Shown: positions 7,055-13,686, numbered from the stretch's first letter. The stretch: 15,836 bases of DNA from Phycisphaerales bacterium UBA5793 (GCA_002418285.1 DIDT01000047.1:3425-19260), one strand, 5' to 3'. Translations and numbers: made by a program. The notes: generated by a model not told the origin, from the sequence alone.

Positions 7055-7073
7055 GCCGCGCACAGTGCGCGGC
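7055..7073. repeat. Short perfect palindromic hairpin
   Basis: GCCGCGCAC (7055-7063) and GTGCGCGGC (7065-7073) pair around a single A. It resembles the 22-base palindrome at 13622-13643 in sequence and in its flanks (GTT before, CCC and AAC after), and could be a related dispersed palindrome rather than a terminator. Confidence 0.6.
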
Positions 7074-7085
7074 CCAACATGGGGG

Positions 7086-7922
7086 TTATTGCGGAATCTG
7101 CGCCACCGTGCTGGTGTTGCACGAGCCTGATTCAACAAGCTGGATGAAGTGCCCGCAAGCGCTGGTTCCAGCCGGTCCATTGACGGAGCCCGAGCCGCTG
7201 CCCGTACCCACGATGTTCACGAGTCGGACCTGGCCCTGAATGCCGAGTTGGGTTCCCTGGCAGGCGCCGTTGGGAATCGTGGTGCTGCCCTGGCTGTTGC
7301 CAAAGACAATACCCTGCTGACGATTCGGAGTGGCGCCGGTCCAGGCGACCCGCACCGTACCCGGACACTGACCGGTCACGCTGCAGCGGTACCCGCCCTG
7401 CGAGATGACGACGTTGTCGAACTGGTGGAACGGTGATTCCTGTGTCCACTCGATCGAATCGAGGCCGGTGAAGCCGACCAGGTTGTACGTTACGAGGTCA
7501 AGCGGCAGACCACCGCCGGGATCGGTGTGGGTGATGGTCTGAGTCACTTGGCCGCCGCCGGTCTTGTTGCCGACCAGGTGCATGAGCACGGTGGTGGAAC
7601 TGTTGAGGCAGGCGAAGTCGATCGACTCAACGTCGAACGAGCTGCCGTCCGCCGCGGCGATGTGGATCAGGCCGTTGACCGTGTTGTTGAACAGGGCGGT
7701 TGAGCCGGGATAGCGGCTTTCCTGAGTTCCAAAGGTTGCGAACTCAAACGGTTCACCCTGATTCTTGGTGATGTCGAATCCATCTTCCGACACGATGTTG
7801 CCCGCGTTCGTGGTCTGGCCATCGTTGTGCTCGAGGTGCTGGAAATCCAACACCTGGGCATTCGCGCTGAGAGCCAGGCCGCCGATCGCGACCGCCGCAG
7901 ATACGACATGAGAAACTCGCAT
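7086..7922 (-). CDS. Secreted protein A, paralogue of the 8536 gene
   Basis: The 278-residue protein begins with a signal peptide (cleavage after about ANA, residue 22). Residues ~24-180 form a beta-rich domain beginning VLDFQHLE and including SRYPGSTALFN, FDVESIDFACLN, SIEWTQESPFHQFDNVVIS. Residues ~187-278 form a second domain starting CSVTGQCPGTVRVAWTGA, with TPNRQQGIVFG, IPNGACQGTQLGIQG and SACGHFIQL. Its five cysteines are shared with the paralogue and could form disulphides outside the cell. This C-terminal domain type is familiar from planctomycete secreted proteins; its role is unknown. GGAAGGAG seven bases upstream fixes the ATG at 7922. It matches the 8536 product along the whole length, with about 79% identity in the C-terminal domain counted by eye. 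No PEP-CTERM or LPXTG anchor is seen. Confidence 0.9.
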   Translation of the reverse strand: MRVSHVVSAAVAIGGLALSANAQVLDFQHLEHNDGQTTNAGNIVSEDGFDITKNQGEPFEFATFGTQESRYPGSTALFNNTVNGLIHIAAADGSSFDVESIDFACLNSSTTVLMHLVGNKTGGGQVTQTITHTDPGGGLPLDLVTYNLVGFTGLDSIEWTQESPFHQFDNVVISQGGYRCSVTGQCPGTVRVAWTGATPNRQQGIVFGNSQGSTTIPNGACQGTQLGIQGQVRLVNIVGTGSGSGSVNGPAGTSACGHFIQLVESGSCNTSTVAQIPQ

Positions 7923-8226
7923 GGACAATCTCCTTCCGTTGGACACAAACAGTTCTCTGCACCACAACGGCGCAGAGTGGGAAATAGCACAGCAGGAGCG
8001 AGAGTGATGATGAACTGTATTCTGGGCGCCTCCCGGAGGGGTGGGAGACACACTCCCCTCTCACGATTCCAGGCTGCTCGCAAGCCGGGCTGCAGGGGTT
8101 CGCCACACGATTCATGAACCCGCGTGAGCGGTGCGTGCCACTGCACAACGAACAGCCGCCGGTAATATACCGTCGGGCACGGCGAATTGGGCAGCTAACT
8201 TGGAAAAAACACCAAAATCTGATGCC
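7923..8226. other. Intergenic region upstream of secreted protein A
   Basis: About 300 bases with no supported gene. Only the ribosome binding site of the 7922 start is clear. By position it corresponds to 9367-9622 between the paralogous secreted-protein gene and the single-pass membrane gene, but I see no nucleotide similarity between the two intervals. No convincing promoter hexamers were found. Confidence 0.5.
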
Positions 8227-8287
8227 TCAGAACTGCTGTACCAGCCAACCAGGTATCTCCTGGCCCACCTGAGACGGCGTCTCTGCC
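8227..8287 (-). pseudogene. 3' remnant of a second copy of the 9623 membrane-protein gene
   Basis: Reading the minus strand, the last 20 codons up to a TGA at 8227-8229 align without gaps, stop to stop, with the end of the 9623-10150 gene. Of the last 19 residues nine are identical (A, E, S, Q, Q, E, W, Q, F in register), and about 41 of 61 bases agree, with a tighter block at 8255-8287. Nothing of the upstream four-fifths of the gene is present. The match is short, so on its own it would be weak. Its position directly downstream of the expected place in the duplicated unit makes it credible. Confidence 0.6.
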
Positions 8288-8295
8288 CCCCCCGG

Positions 8296-8430
8296 CTCCG
8301 CACCAGCCGCCGGGCCGACCTGGACCACTCGTGCACTGTGGAGTTGTTCCGTATGGATCGAGGTACTGTCCGCTGCGGAAGCGGGATGTGGGAGTCGGCC
8401 GGGGTACCGATGACCCTCGTCACTTGCTAA
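8296..8430 (+). pseudogene. 3' remnant of a second radical SAM gene
   Basis: These 44 codons plus TAA align without gaps, stop to stop, with residues 235-278 of the radical SAM protein at 6145-6981. By my count 23 of 44 residues are identical, including runs HS, TVE, DRG and VRCGS and a WE pair. The cluster-binding N-terminal three-quarters are missing and no start codon or ribosome binding site serves the fragment, so it is not a functional enzyme. The distance from this stop to the end of the next secreted-protein gene (105 bases) nearly equals that in the intact copy (104 bases). Confidence 0.85.
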
Positions 8431-8535
8431 TGGCACAACATCGAATCAAAAGAATACCAACGCCCGTGCTGCCATGCGATCGGCTGTGGACTCGTTCGGA
8501 TCGGTGCGCCGCTCGTGCAGCGCAAGATCATTGGA

Positions 8536-9366
8536 TCACGGGATCTGCGCCACGTTGCTGGTGTTGCAGCTTCCCGCTTCAACCAGTTGCAGATAGTGGC
8601 CGCAGGCAAACGTGCCGGCATTGCCGTTCACGGAGCCGCCGCCGCTTCCTGTGCCGATCGTATTGACGAGTTGCACGCCGCCCTGGATGCCAAGCTGCGT
8701 ACCGGCACAGGCGCCGTTCGGTATCATGGTGCTGCCGGTGCTATTGCCGAACACGATGCCTTGCTGCCGGCTGGGAGTCGCCCCACTCCAGGAAACTGTG
8801 AGCGCGCCCGGGCACTGCCCGCGAACCGACAGGCCGTAATGGCTCTGGCTGATGACGACGTTGTCAAATTGGTGGTATGGAGATTCCTGCGTCCACTCGA
8901 TGGACGACAGATTCACGAACCCGTCGAGTTGACAGGTGATGAGGTCCAGTGGCATTTCCTCGTCCATGTGGGTAATGGTCTGGAGGATTGGGGCGCCGCC
9001 ATCCGCAGGGGTTCCCACCAGATCAATCTGCACGGTTCCGGGGCCGTTAAGCAACGCGAAATCAATTGAATAGACGTCGAATGCAGAGCCGTTCACACTG
9101 GAAATCTTGGTCAGCCCGTGGAAAGAGCCATTGAAGAGCGCCGTCGATCCTGGGTAGCGGGGCTCCTGCGTTCCAAACACCGCGAACTCGTACCAGTTAA
9201 GGTAGTATTCCGTGATCTGGAAGCCGTCTTCAGTGACGACCCTGCCGACGAAATTGACCTCTCCGTTCTCGACTCTGAGATGCTCAAAGTCAAGTACCTG
9301 CGCCCCGGCGTTCATGATGGGCAACGACATCGCGACTGCGGCCGCGATCACGTGGTGACTTCGCAT
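8536..9366 (-). CDS. Secreted protein B, paralogue of the 7086 gene
   Basis: The 276-residue protein has a signal peptide (MRSHHVIAAAVAM..., cleavage near GA|Q at about 22), the N-terminal domain beginning VLDFEHLR with RYPGSTALFNGS and SIEWTQESPYHQFDNVVIS, and the C-terminal domain starting near GQCPGALTVSWSGA and ending SCNTSNVAQIP. It shares domain order, length and all C-terminal cysteines with secreted protein A; divergence is higher in the N-terminal domain, consistent with an old duplication and relaxed or diversifying selection there. GAGGGAG seven bases upstream supports the ATG at 9366. It keeps the same position relative to a radical SAM 3' end (here only a remnant) and to the single-pass membrane gene. 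Role unknown, exported. Confidence 0.9.
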   Translation of the reverse strand: MRSHHVIAAAVAMSLPIMNAGAQVLDFEHLRVENGEVNFVGRVVTEDGFQITEYYLNWYEFAVFGTQEPRYPGSTALFNGSFHGLTKISSVNGSAFDVYSIDFALLNGPGTVQIDLVGTPADGGAPILQTITHMDEEMPLDLITCQLDGFVNLSSIEWTQESPYHQFDNVVISQSHYGLSVRGQCPGALTVSWSGATPSRQQGIVFGNSTGSTMIPNGACAGTQLGIQGGVQLVNTIGTGSGGGSVNGNAGTFACGHYLQLVEAGSCNTSNVAQIP

Positions 9367-9622
9367 TCTCAGGCTCCCTCTTCGCTTGACGGGCCAGACT
9401 GGCGCAAGACGGTGGTGCGAGCCCCTTCCCGTCAAAAACCCGTCGAATCGTCCGCGAGCTGGCGCTGGAGCGCTTCGTAAGTGACTTCCACTCGCGAACA
9501 GGTCTCTGCTCTCCCAGTTGAAGCACGTTACAATTCAGTCGCTACACCATTCAACCCAATAATGTAACATGAAATCGTGGTCGATGCAATCCAGAAGAAA
9601 TGGAATTGTTCCGCTTTTCAGC

Positions 9623-10150
9623 TCAAAACTGGCTCTCGATCCACTGCAGCATCTCCTGGTCCGCCTGAGACTTGGCCTCTGCCTCCGCTCCCGCACCGCT
9701 CATCGACGTCTTCTTCGTCACCGTGTGTGCCCCGATCGGGTGACCGGCCTTGTCGAAGAGAAACGCGCTGATCGAGTAAGAGCCCTCGTTGCTGCTCACC
9801 ACGCCAAGCCCCGTCGCCATGCCGGCACCGATACCCGTGCTGTTGCGGACGAGAACGATTACCGTATTCACCTGCGAGTGATTCGCGGCCCGCAACGAAC
9901 TGGGCAGCCGGTCATGCAGTTCGTCGATGCGCTTCATCTCCGAATCAACCACCACCGCCGGACCGACGGCTTTGCCCGCAGGCGCTCCGGTCGGGCGGTT
10001 GTCCAGCATGGCGATGTAATCATCCACATGAGCGGTCAGGCCATCCGGCCCGACGCCTGACTGCATCACGAGAAACACGATGCCGATGACAATCGCCAAC
10101 AGAATCACGATTGCCACCGCGCTGATGCCCCGCTGATTGCGCCTGATCAT
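9623..10150 (-). CDS. Single-pass membrane protein with periplasmic domain, unknown family
   Basis: This 175-residue protein starts MIRRNQRGISAVAIVILLAIV, a short basic tail and one membrane helix (about 9-29), a prepilin-like or signal-anchor arrangement. The rest (about 30-175) would lie outside the membrane and contains VNTVIVLVRNSTGIGAGM and a Gly/Ser-rich middle, ending in a charged Ala/Glu/Gln-rich helix (GAGAEAEAKSQADQEML). I do not recognise the family. AAGGAG seven bases upstream selects the ATG at 10150. A promoter and a hairpin precede it. A 3' fragment of a second copy sits at 8227-8287, showing that this gene was part of the duplicated unit with the radical SAM and secreted-protein genes. 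Confidence 0.82.
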   Translation of the reverse strand: MIRRNQRGISAVAIVILLAIVIGIVFLVMQSGVGPDGLTAHVDDYIAMLDNRPTGAPAGKAVGPAVVVDSEMKRIDELHDRLPSSLRAANHSQVNTVIVLVRNSTGIGAGMATGLGVVSSNEGSYSISAFLFDKAGHPIGAHTVTKKTSMSGAGAEAEAKSQADQEMLQWIESQF

Positions 10151-10172
10151 GCTGCGACTCCTTCTTATTGAA

Positions 10173-10201
10173 AGCCGGGCAGGGAAGGGAGAGGCCCGGC
10201 T
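10173..10201 (-). terminator. Hairpin in the leader of the 9623 gene, terminator- or attenuator-like
   Basis: On the minus strand AGCCGGGC (10201-10194) and GCCCGGCT (10180-10173) form a perfect eight-base stem with a 13-base loop, followed by TTC. It lies after the promoter at 10209-10236 and about nine bases before the AAGGAG of the 10150 start. It could end read-through from the DUF2062 gene or act on the downstream gene itself. Confidence 0.55.
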
Positions 10202-10208
10202 CTGATTG

Positions 10209-10236
10209 AGTATCAGGGACTCGTCGCGCACGTCAA
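10209..10236 (-). promoter_or_regulatory. Sigma70-type promoter of the 9623 gene
   Basis: On the minus strand TTGACG (10236-10231), a 16-base spacer, then GATACT (10214-10209). Transcription would begin near 10202, giving a leader of about 50 bases that contains the hairpin at 10173-10201. Confidence 0.6.
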
Positions 10237-10266
10237 GAAGCACTCGCGCGGAATCCGGCGGCTGTT

Positions 10267-10860
10267 TCAGGTGCCGTGCTCATGCCCCGCCCGGGCGCGG
10301 CGTTCGGCCAGCCGGTGGCGACCCAGCTCAAGCAGCCGCCTGGCCCGATTGACGGCAATGATGGTGATCGGGTAACTGATCACTGCTCCGATCAGCCCGA
10401 TGATCGCTCCTCCGATGAACATCGGCACCAGCACATCCACGCCCAACTCAAGCAACTGGCGGAACTGGCCCACCACTTCGTAGAACTCGAAGCGGCTCAG
10501 ATCATGCACAAACCGTGACATGGCCGCGTGAATGTCGACCGGCCGGCCCGACCAGAAGTACCGACCCAGGTAGTAGGTCGCCGCATAGATCGGCGGAATC
10601 GTCAGCGGATTCGTGATCCACACCGCCATCATCGCCGGGGCCGGATTTGCTCGCACCATCGACGCGAGGAACGCGGCAATGATCATCTGAAAACCGATGG
10701 TGGGCGAGAACGCCACGACGATGCCGATCGCCAGTCCCAGCGCGATGGCGCGCGGCGAGCCTTCAAGCCGCATCATCCGCCGCCACCCTTCGCGCGAGCC
10801 CCGCCGAAACCGGATCCACAGCGCTCTCAAGCGTCTCAATCGATGACGACGATGCCTCAT
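10267..10860 (-). CDS. DUF2062 family membrane protein
   Basis: The 197-residue protein has an Arg-rich N-terminus (1-33) and then the DUF2062 signature: RLEGSPRAIALGLAIGIVVAFSPTIGFQM (about 31-59), followed by ANPAPAMMAVWITNPLTIPPIY (71-92). Three hydrophobic segments (about 39-66, 74-97, 142-170) are separated by a polar loop. DUF2062 proteins are inner-membrane proteins of unknown function, sometimes fused to glycosyltransferases; this one stands alone. The ATG at 10860 is preferred because family members begin with the short basic stretch before the signature; the Shine-Dalgarno is modest (AGGA about ten bases upstream). A longer upstream extension of the frame is not family-like. Divergent from the 11005 gene. 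Confidence 0.88.
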   Translation of the reverse strand: MRHRRHRLRRLRALWIRFRRGSREGWRRMMRLEGSPRAIALGLAIGIVVAFSPTIGFQMIIAAFLASMVRANPAPAMMAVWITNPLTIPPIYAATYYLGRYFWSGRPVDIHAAMSRFVHDLSRFEFYEVVGQFRQLLELGVDVLVPMFIGGAIIGLIGAVISYPITIIAVNRARRLLELGRHRLAERRARAGHEHGT

Positions 10861-11004
10861 GCGCGATCGATCCTGTTCATCGGCTGTCTGCAGGGCATCC
10901 GGCGCGCCCCGCCGAATCTGGACGCGAGGGTAGCGCGACCACGAGTGCTTCGCCGAATCCCGACCGACCCGACACCGTGCATCGCATGAGAGTAGCATCC
11001 ATCG

Positions 11005-11523
11005 ATGCAAAACACCCCGCCATTTGACGAGCAAAGCGACGGCCCCACCTGCCACAAGTGCGGCTATCTCCTCCGCGGCCTGCGCTCGCCCAATTGCAGC
11101 GAATGCGGCGAACCGCGCGTCCGGCGCATCTCCTACTTCGAACGCCAGCACTTCGACGCCATCCGCGCCGCACTTGATCTCGCCGATGTGCCCTACGCCT
11201 ACCACGATCCCAGCGTCGGCGTCGTGGGCATGCACAACCTGCTTGACGGCGTGAACTTCCAGCCCGTCCTCTTCATCCGCTGGCGCGATCTCCGCAGTGC
11301 CGAAGCCGCCATCGAACGAGTCGGCCTCACCCCGCCCGTTGCGCTCATTGACGAAACCCATCCCTACTGCCCTTGCTGCGGCTTCCTTCTGCCGACCCCC
11401 GAGGAGGGCGAGTGCCGCTGCCCGGTCTGCCAGACCCTCTGCGCCTGGTACGACCCTGCCGACAACGATGAGGACGACTTCCAACACGACCCAGCCGGAG
11501 CAGGCGCCGATGAACCCCGTTGA
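11005..11523 (+). CDS. Two-zinc-ribbon protein with a DUF2007-like middle
   Basis: The 172-residue protein opens with a planctomycete zinc ribbon, CHKCGYLLRGL (C16, C19) and CSECG (C31, C34). A middle section (about 45-115), with FDAIRAALDLADVPYAYHD and VLFIRWRDLRSAEAAIERVG, has the layout of DUF2007-type putative signal-transducing domains. A second ribbon follows: C122 and C125 in CPCCGF with C139 and C142 in CPVC. The C-terminus is acidic and disordered-looking. Cytoplasmic, with no membrane segment. Its exact function is unknown. The stop overlaps the csaA start by 14 bases in a different frame, so the two are probably co-transcribed and coupled. The start lacks an obvious Shine-Dalgarno. 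Confidence 0.82.
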   Translation: MQNTPPFDEQSDGPTCHKCGYLLRGLRSPNCSECGEPRVRRISYFERQHFDAIRAALDLADVPYAYHDPSVGVVGMHNLLDGVNFQPVLFIRWRDLRSAEAAIERVGLTPPVALIDETHPYCPCCGFLLPTPEEGECRCPVCQTLCAWYDPADNDEDDFQHDPAGAGADEPR

Positions 11524-11842
11524 AGCCTTCGAAACGCTCGACCTCCGCGTCGGCCGCATCGAAAAATGCGAACCCAACGCCAAAGCCCGCAAGCCTTCCT
11601 ACTGCCTCTGGATCGACTTCGGCCCGTCGCTCGGCCAGCGGACCAGCAGCGCCCAGCTCACAGACCTCTACCAGCCCAACGATCTCGTCGGCCGCCAGGT
11701 CATTGCCGCCGTCAACCTCGGGCAGCGCCGCATCGCGGGCTTCAACTCACAGGTGCTCGTCCTCGGCCTGCCCGACGAACACAACCGCGTCGTGCTCCTC
11801 GCGCCCGAGCGCGATGTCCCCCTCGGCGGCCGGGTCTACTGA
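11510..11842 (+). CDS. csaA: CsaA-type tRNA-binding domain protein
   Basis: The 110-residue product is a stand-alone EMAPII/Arc1p-type OB-fold of the CsaA family (family length about 110). The conserved pattern is visible throughout: F-x-x-LDLRVGRI near 7-18, ARKPSYCLWIDFG (26-38), SSAQLTDLY (46-54), GRQVIAAVNLGQRRIAGFNSQVLVLG with the RRIAGF core, and VVLLAPERDVPLGGRVY to the end. CsaA binds tRNA and has been described as having chaperone and protein-export-related activity in Bacillus; which applies here is unknown. The ATG lies inside the 3' end of the zinc-ribbon gene, with GGAG about nine bases upstream, consistent with coupled translation. Full-length and intact. Confidence 0.93.
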   Translation: MNPVEAFETLDLRVGRIEKCEPNAKARKPSYCLWIDFGPSLGQRTSSAQLTDLYQPNDLVGRQVIAAVNLGQRRIAGFNSQVLVLGLPDEHNRVVLLAPERDVPLGGRVY

Positions 11843-11866
11843 TTGGTTCGCAAGGCGCCTGTGCAC

Positions 11867-12424
11867 TCAACGCGCGACGAGATAACCGCGAGCGTTCTCC
11901 CACCGCTTGTCATGCTTGGCGCCGCTCTGCCGATCCACGTCATACAAGGTGAAGAACACTTCCCAGAATCGCTGTCCGTTCTTCTGCACCGTGTACGCCT
12001 CGCCTTCGAGCACGTAGTGCGCCCGGCTCGCACTGCCCAGCGTCGCCGCATCGACAAACACCAGATGACTTGCTTCACCCGCAACCGCAAGATCCTGCCG
12101 CAGTTGCGCCCCCAGCGCCACCACGCCTTCGTTGGCGGCGCTCGAACGATTCACGAGGTCCGGCATGAGGATGATCGACCGTCCCTGCGCATCATGCGCC
12201 GGCTCGCCCACCGCCGTGAGAATCCCCACGATGATCTGTCCCGGCAGGTCCGACACCGCATCGCTTCCCTGCCGCGCGGCCGGCTGACCTGGCCCACCCG
12301 GCGCTTCCGTCAGCGCCGGCGGCCGCGTCGCCTGTTTCGGAGCCTCACTCGCGCATCCGATAATAAAAATCGCTAAAGAACTCGCTGCGAGCAATCGTTT
12401 CCATGCGTTGTGGCGGCGTCTCAT
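11867..12424 (-). CDS. LpoB-like lipoprotein
   Basis: The 185-residue product has a basic start (MRRRHNAWKR), a hydrophobic core and a lipobox ending at Cys24 (IIGC), then a Pro/Ala-rich linker to about residue 60. The globular part (about 64-185) has the order seen in the LpoB/penicillin-binding-protein-activator group: a strand with ILMPDLVNRSS, a helix with LGAQLRQDLA, VFVDAATLG, then HYVLEGEAYTV and FWEVFFTLYDVDRQSG, ending with a W-containing strand. LpoB stimulates PBP1b in enterobacteria; an equivalent role here is not shown. The ATG at 12424 is preferred over the GTG at 12430 because GGAAGG is seven bases upstream of the former. It converges on csaA with 24 bases between the stops. 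Confidence 0.78.
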   Translation of the reverse strand: MRRRHNAWKRLLAASSLAIFIIGCASEAPKQATRPPALTEAPGGPGQPAARQGSDAVSDLPGQIIVGILTAVGEPAHDAQGRSIILMPDLVNRSSAANEGVVALGAQLRQDLAVAGEASHLVFVDAATLGSASRAHYVLEGEAYTVQKNGQRFWEVFFTLYDVDRQSGAKHDKRWENARGYLVAR

Positions 12425-12604
12425 GGGCACACCTTCCGTAGTGGGGGCGTCACATCGCCCAGTCCAGTCATGTTACACCACCCCGCACGCCCGGCGGCGC
12501 AGTCGATGAATCCTACCACCTCAAAACGACACCGCGATCGCCACGAACGCCGCGGCGTGAACAACCCCACAGGCACGCCAGACCGAGCAGGAGCGACACC
12601 CGTG

Positions 12605-12793
12605 ATGACCAAAGACCAGCTCACCGCCGCCATCATCTCCATCAACCAGTCTGCCGCCGTCGAGTTCCTCATGTCCTTCGACATTCGCGACCTCCGACGC
12701 TACCTCGACCACCTCGAGATCACCCGCGAGCCGCGCGGCCGCACCTCCATCTGGAAACGACCCGGCGACACCCCGGCCATCGCCATGGGCTGA
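12605..12793 (+). CDS. Small hypothetical protein
   Basis: A 62-residue protein, mostly helical, with an amphipathic N-terminal helix (MTKDQLTAAIISINQSA), then AVEFLMSFDIRDLRRYLDHLEI and a basic tail. It resembles small unnamed proteins I have seen in planctomycetes, but I cannot attach a family or function. The start is uncertain: the ATG at 12605 or the in-frame GTG at 12602; AGGAG is 11 and 8 bases upstream respectively, so the GTG has the better spacing. Upstream residues of the longer frame look non-coding. No signal peptide or membrane segment. Confidence 0.6.
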   Translation: MTKDQLTAAIISINQSAAVEFLMSFDIRDLRRYLDHLEITREPRGRTSIWKRPGDTPAIAMG

Positions 12794-12954
12794 TCACCGT
12801 CTGGCCTCGACGTACCAGCCACAGCACTCGCGCGTCCCTTGCCACCCCGGCCCTGCTTGCGCCATCGCCTCGCCGCCATCCACTGAGACGCGCGCCGCCT
12901 CCGCGCCATTCCATCCCCATCACCTCCGCACCTGCCCCGCGCCTCCCCAGGGCG

Positions 12955-12960
12955 TATGCT
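12955..12960 (+). promoter_or_regulatory. Probable -10 box of the frr promoter
   Basis: TATGCT lies about 47 bases before the frr start, inside GTATGCTTGTC, which occurs identically at the strong promoter of the HTH gene (3699-3709). The -35 region (12932-12937, CTGCCC) is poor, so an activator, another sigma factor or an extended -10 may be involved. A small repeat, CTTGT-CATTC-ACAAG, follows at 12959-12973. Confidence 0.45.
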
Positions 12961-13006
12961 TGTCATTCACAAGTCGCAGCAATGACGAGCGGCGGAGGAT
13001 GCCCTG

Positions 13007-13573
13007 ATGGATGTCGAAATGATCGTGCTCGAGTGCGAAGAGCACATGACCAAGGCCATCGAATACCTCAAGCACGAACTCCGGGGCCTCCGCACCGGTC
13101 GGGCCTCAACCGCCATGATCGAGCACGTCAAAGTCGACGCCTACGGCTCGCCGACCGACCTCAAGAACCTCGCCGGCCTCTCCACCCCCGAGCCTCACCA
13201 GATCCTCATCAAGCCCTTCGATCCCTCCACCATCCAGGACATCATCAAGGGCATCGAGAAGGCCGACCTCGGCCTCAACCCGCGCTCCGAAGGCAAACAG
13301 ATCCGCGTCCCCGTTCCCACTCTCTCGGGCGAACGCCGCAAGCAGATCGCCGGCCAGGCCAAGACCGCCGGCGAACAGGCCAAAGTCGCCATTCGCAACG
13401 CCCGCCGCGACGCCAACAAACACATCGACGCCGCCGAAAAAGAAAAAGCCAACGGCATCTCCGAAGACATGGCCAAAGACTTCAAGGACGAAGTTCAGGA
13501 ACTCACCAAGAAGTACGAAGCCGAAGTCGATTCCCTCGTCGACCACAAGACCAAAGAAATCACCGAAGTCTGA
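13007..13573 (+). CDS. frr: Ribosome recycling factor
   Basis: The 188-residue product is a full-length ribosome recycling factor, which with EF-G splits the post-termination ribosome in the cytoplasm. The hallmarks are visible in order: MTKAIEYLKHELRGLRTGRAS (helix 1 with the conserved RTGRA), VDAYGSPTDLKNLAGLSTPEPH (domain II start), FDPSTIQDIIKGIEKADLGLNP, IRVPVPTLSGERRKQI with the conserved ER-R motif, then the long helix AIRNARRDANK and the C-terminal helix ending EEVQ-like EVQELTKKYEAEVDSLVDHKTKEI. GGAGG eight bases upstream fixes the start. It is not next to pyrH or tsf, its usual neighbours, but stands alone here. Lys/Ala/Glu-rich helices are normal for the family. Confidence 0.98.
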   Translation: MDVEMIVLECEEHMTKAIEYLKHELRGLRTGRASTAMIEHVKVDAYGSPTDLKNLAGLSTPEPHQILIKPFDPSTIQDIIKGIEKADLGLNPRSEGKQIRVPVPTLSGERRKQIAGQAKTAGEQAKVAIRNARRDANKHIDAAEKEKANGISEDMAKDFKDEVQELTKKYEAEVDSLVDHKTKEITEV

Positions 13574-13621
13574 CGTCGCCCCGCCACGCGCCAACGCTTA
13601 GCCACGCTGCAAACTGGTTTA

Positions 13622-13643
13622 GCCGCGACGCATGCGTCGCGGC
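13622..13643. repeat. 22-base perfect palindrome
   Basis: GCCGCGACGCA (13622-13632) is followed immediately by its exact reverse complement (13633-13643). It lies between the convergent frr and zinc-ribbon genes. It has no U-tract, and its similarity to the palindrome at 7055-7073 suggests a dispersed extragenic palindrome rather than a terminator. Confidence 0.7.
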
Positions 13644-13660
13644 GCCCGCAACCGAGCCCT

Positions 13661-13686
13661 CGTTTGAGCCTGAGCGCATCGAAGGC
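13661..13686. repeat. REP-like extragenic element, variant form
   Basis: The segment contains GAGCCTGAGCGCATCGAAGG, a variant of the widespread CTGAGCCTGTCGAAGG-type intergenic repeat, whose standard form occurs at 14777-14799. It lies just after the 22-base palindrome in the same intergenic space. Confidence 0.45.

Noticed and set aside
6139..7122. 327-codon minus-strand open frame opposite the radical SAM gene
   Set aside because: The plus strand carries the CxxxCxxC and GGGEP motifs, a promoter and a ribosome binding site, so this frame is a shadow.
8131..8430. Whole 99-codon plus-strand frame as a separate gene
   Set aside because: Only its last 44 codons match the radical SAM C-terminus; the first part has no match, no ribosome binding site and spans the probable deletion junction.
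5032..9366. PEP-CTERM or LPXTG surface anchoring of the secreted proteins
   Set aside because: None of the three C-termini has a terminal hydrophobic helix with a basic tail or a sorting motif.
9527..9568. GTTACA and TGTAAC as an operator upstream of secreted protein B
   Set aside because: Arms are only six bases with a 30-base gap in an AT-rich patch, which is easily chance, and no promoter is positioned with them.
13106..13594. 162-codon minus-strand open frame with a Gly/Val/Phe-rich product
   Set aside because: It is the antisense of frr; the composition is what the Lys/Glu/Ala-rich frr codons give when read backwards.
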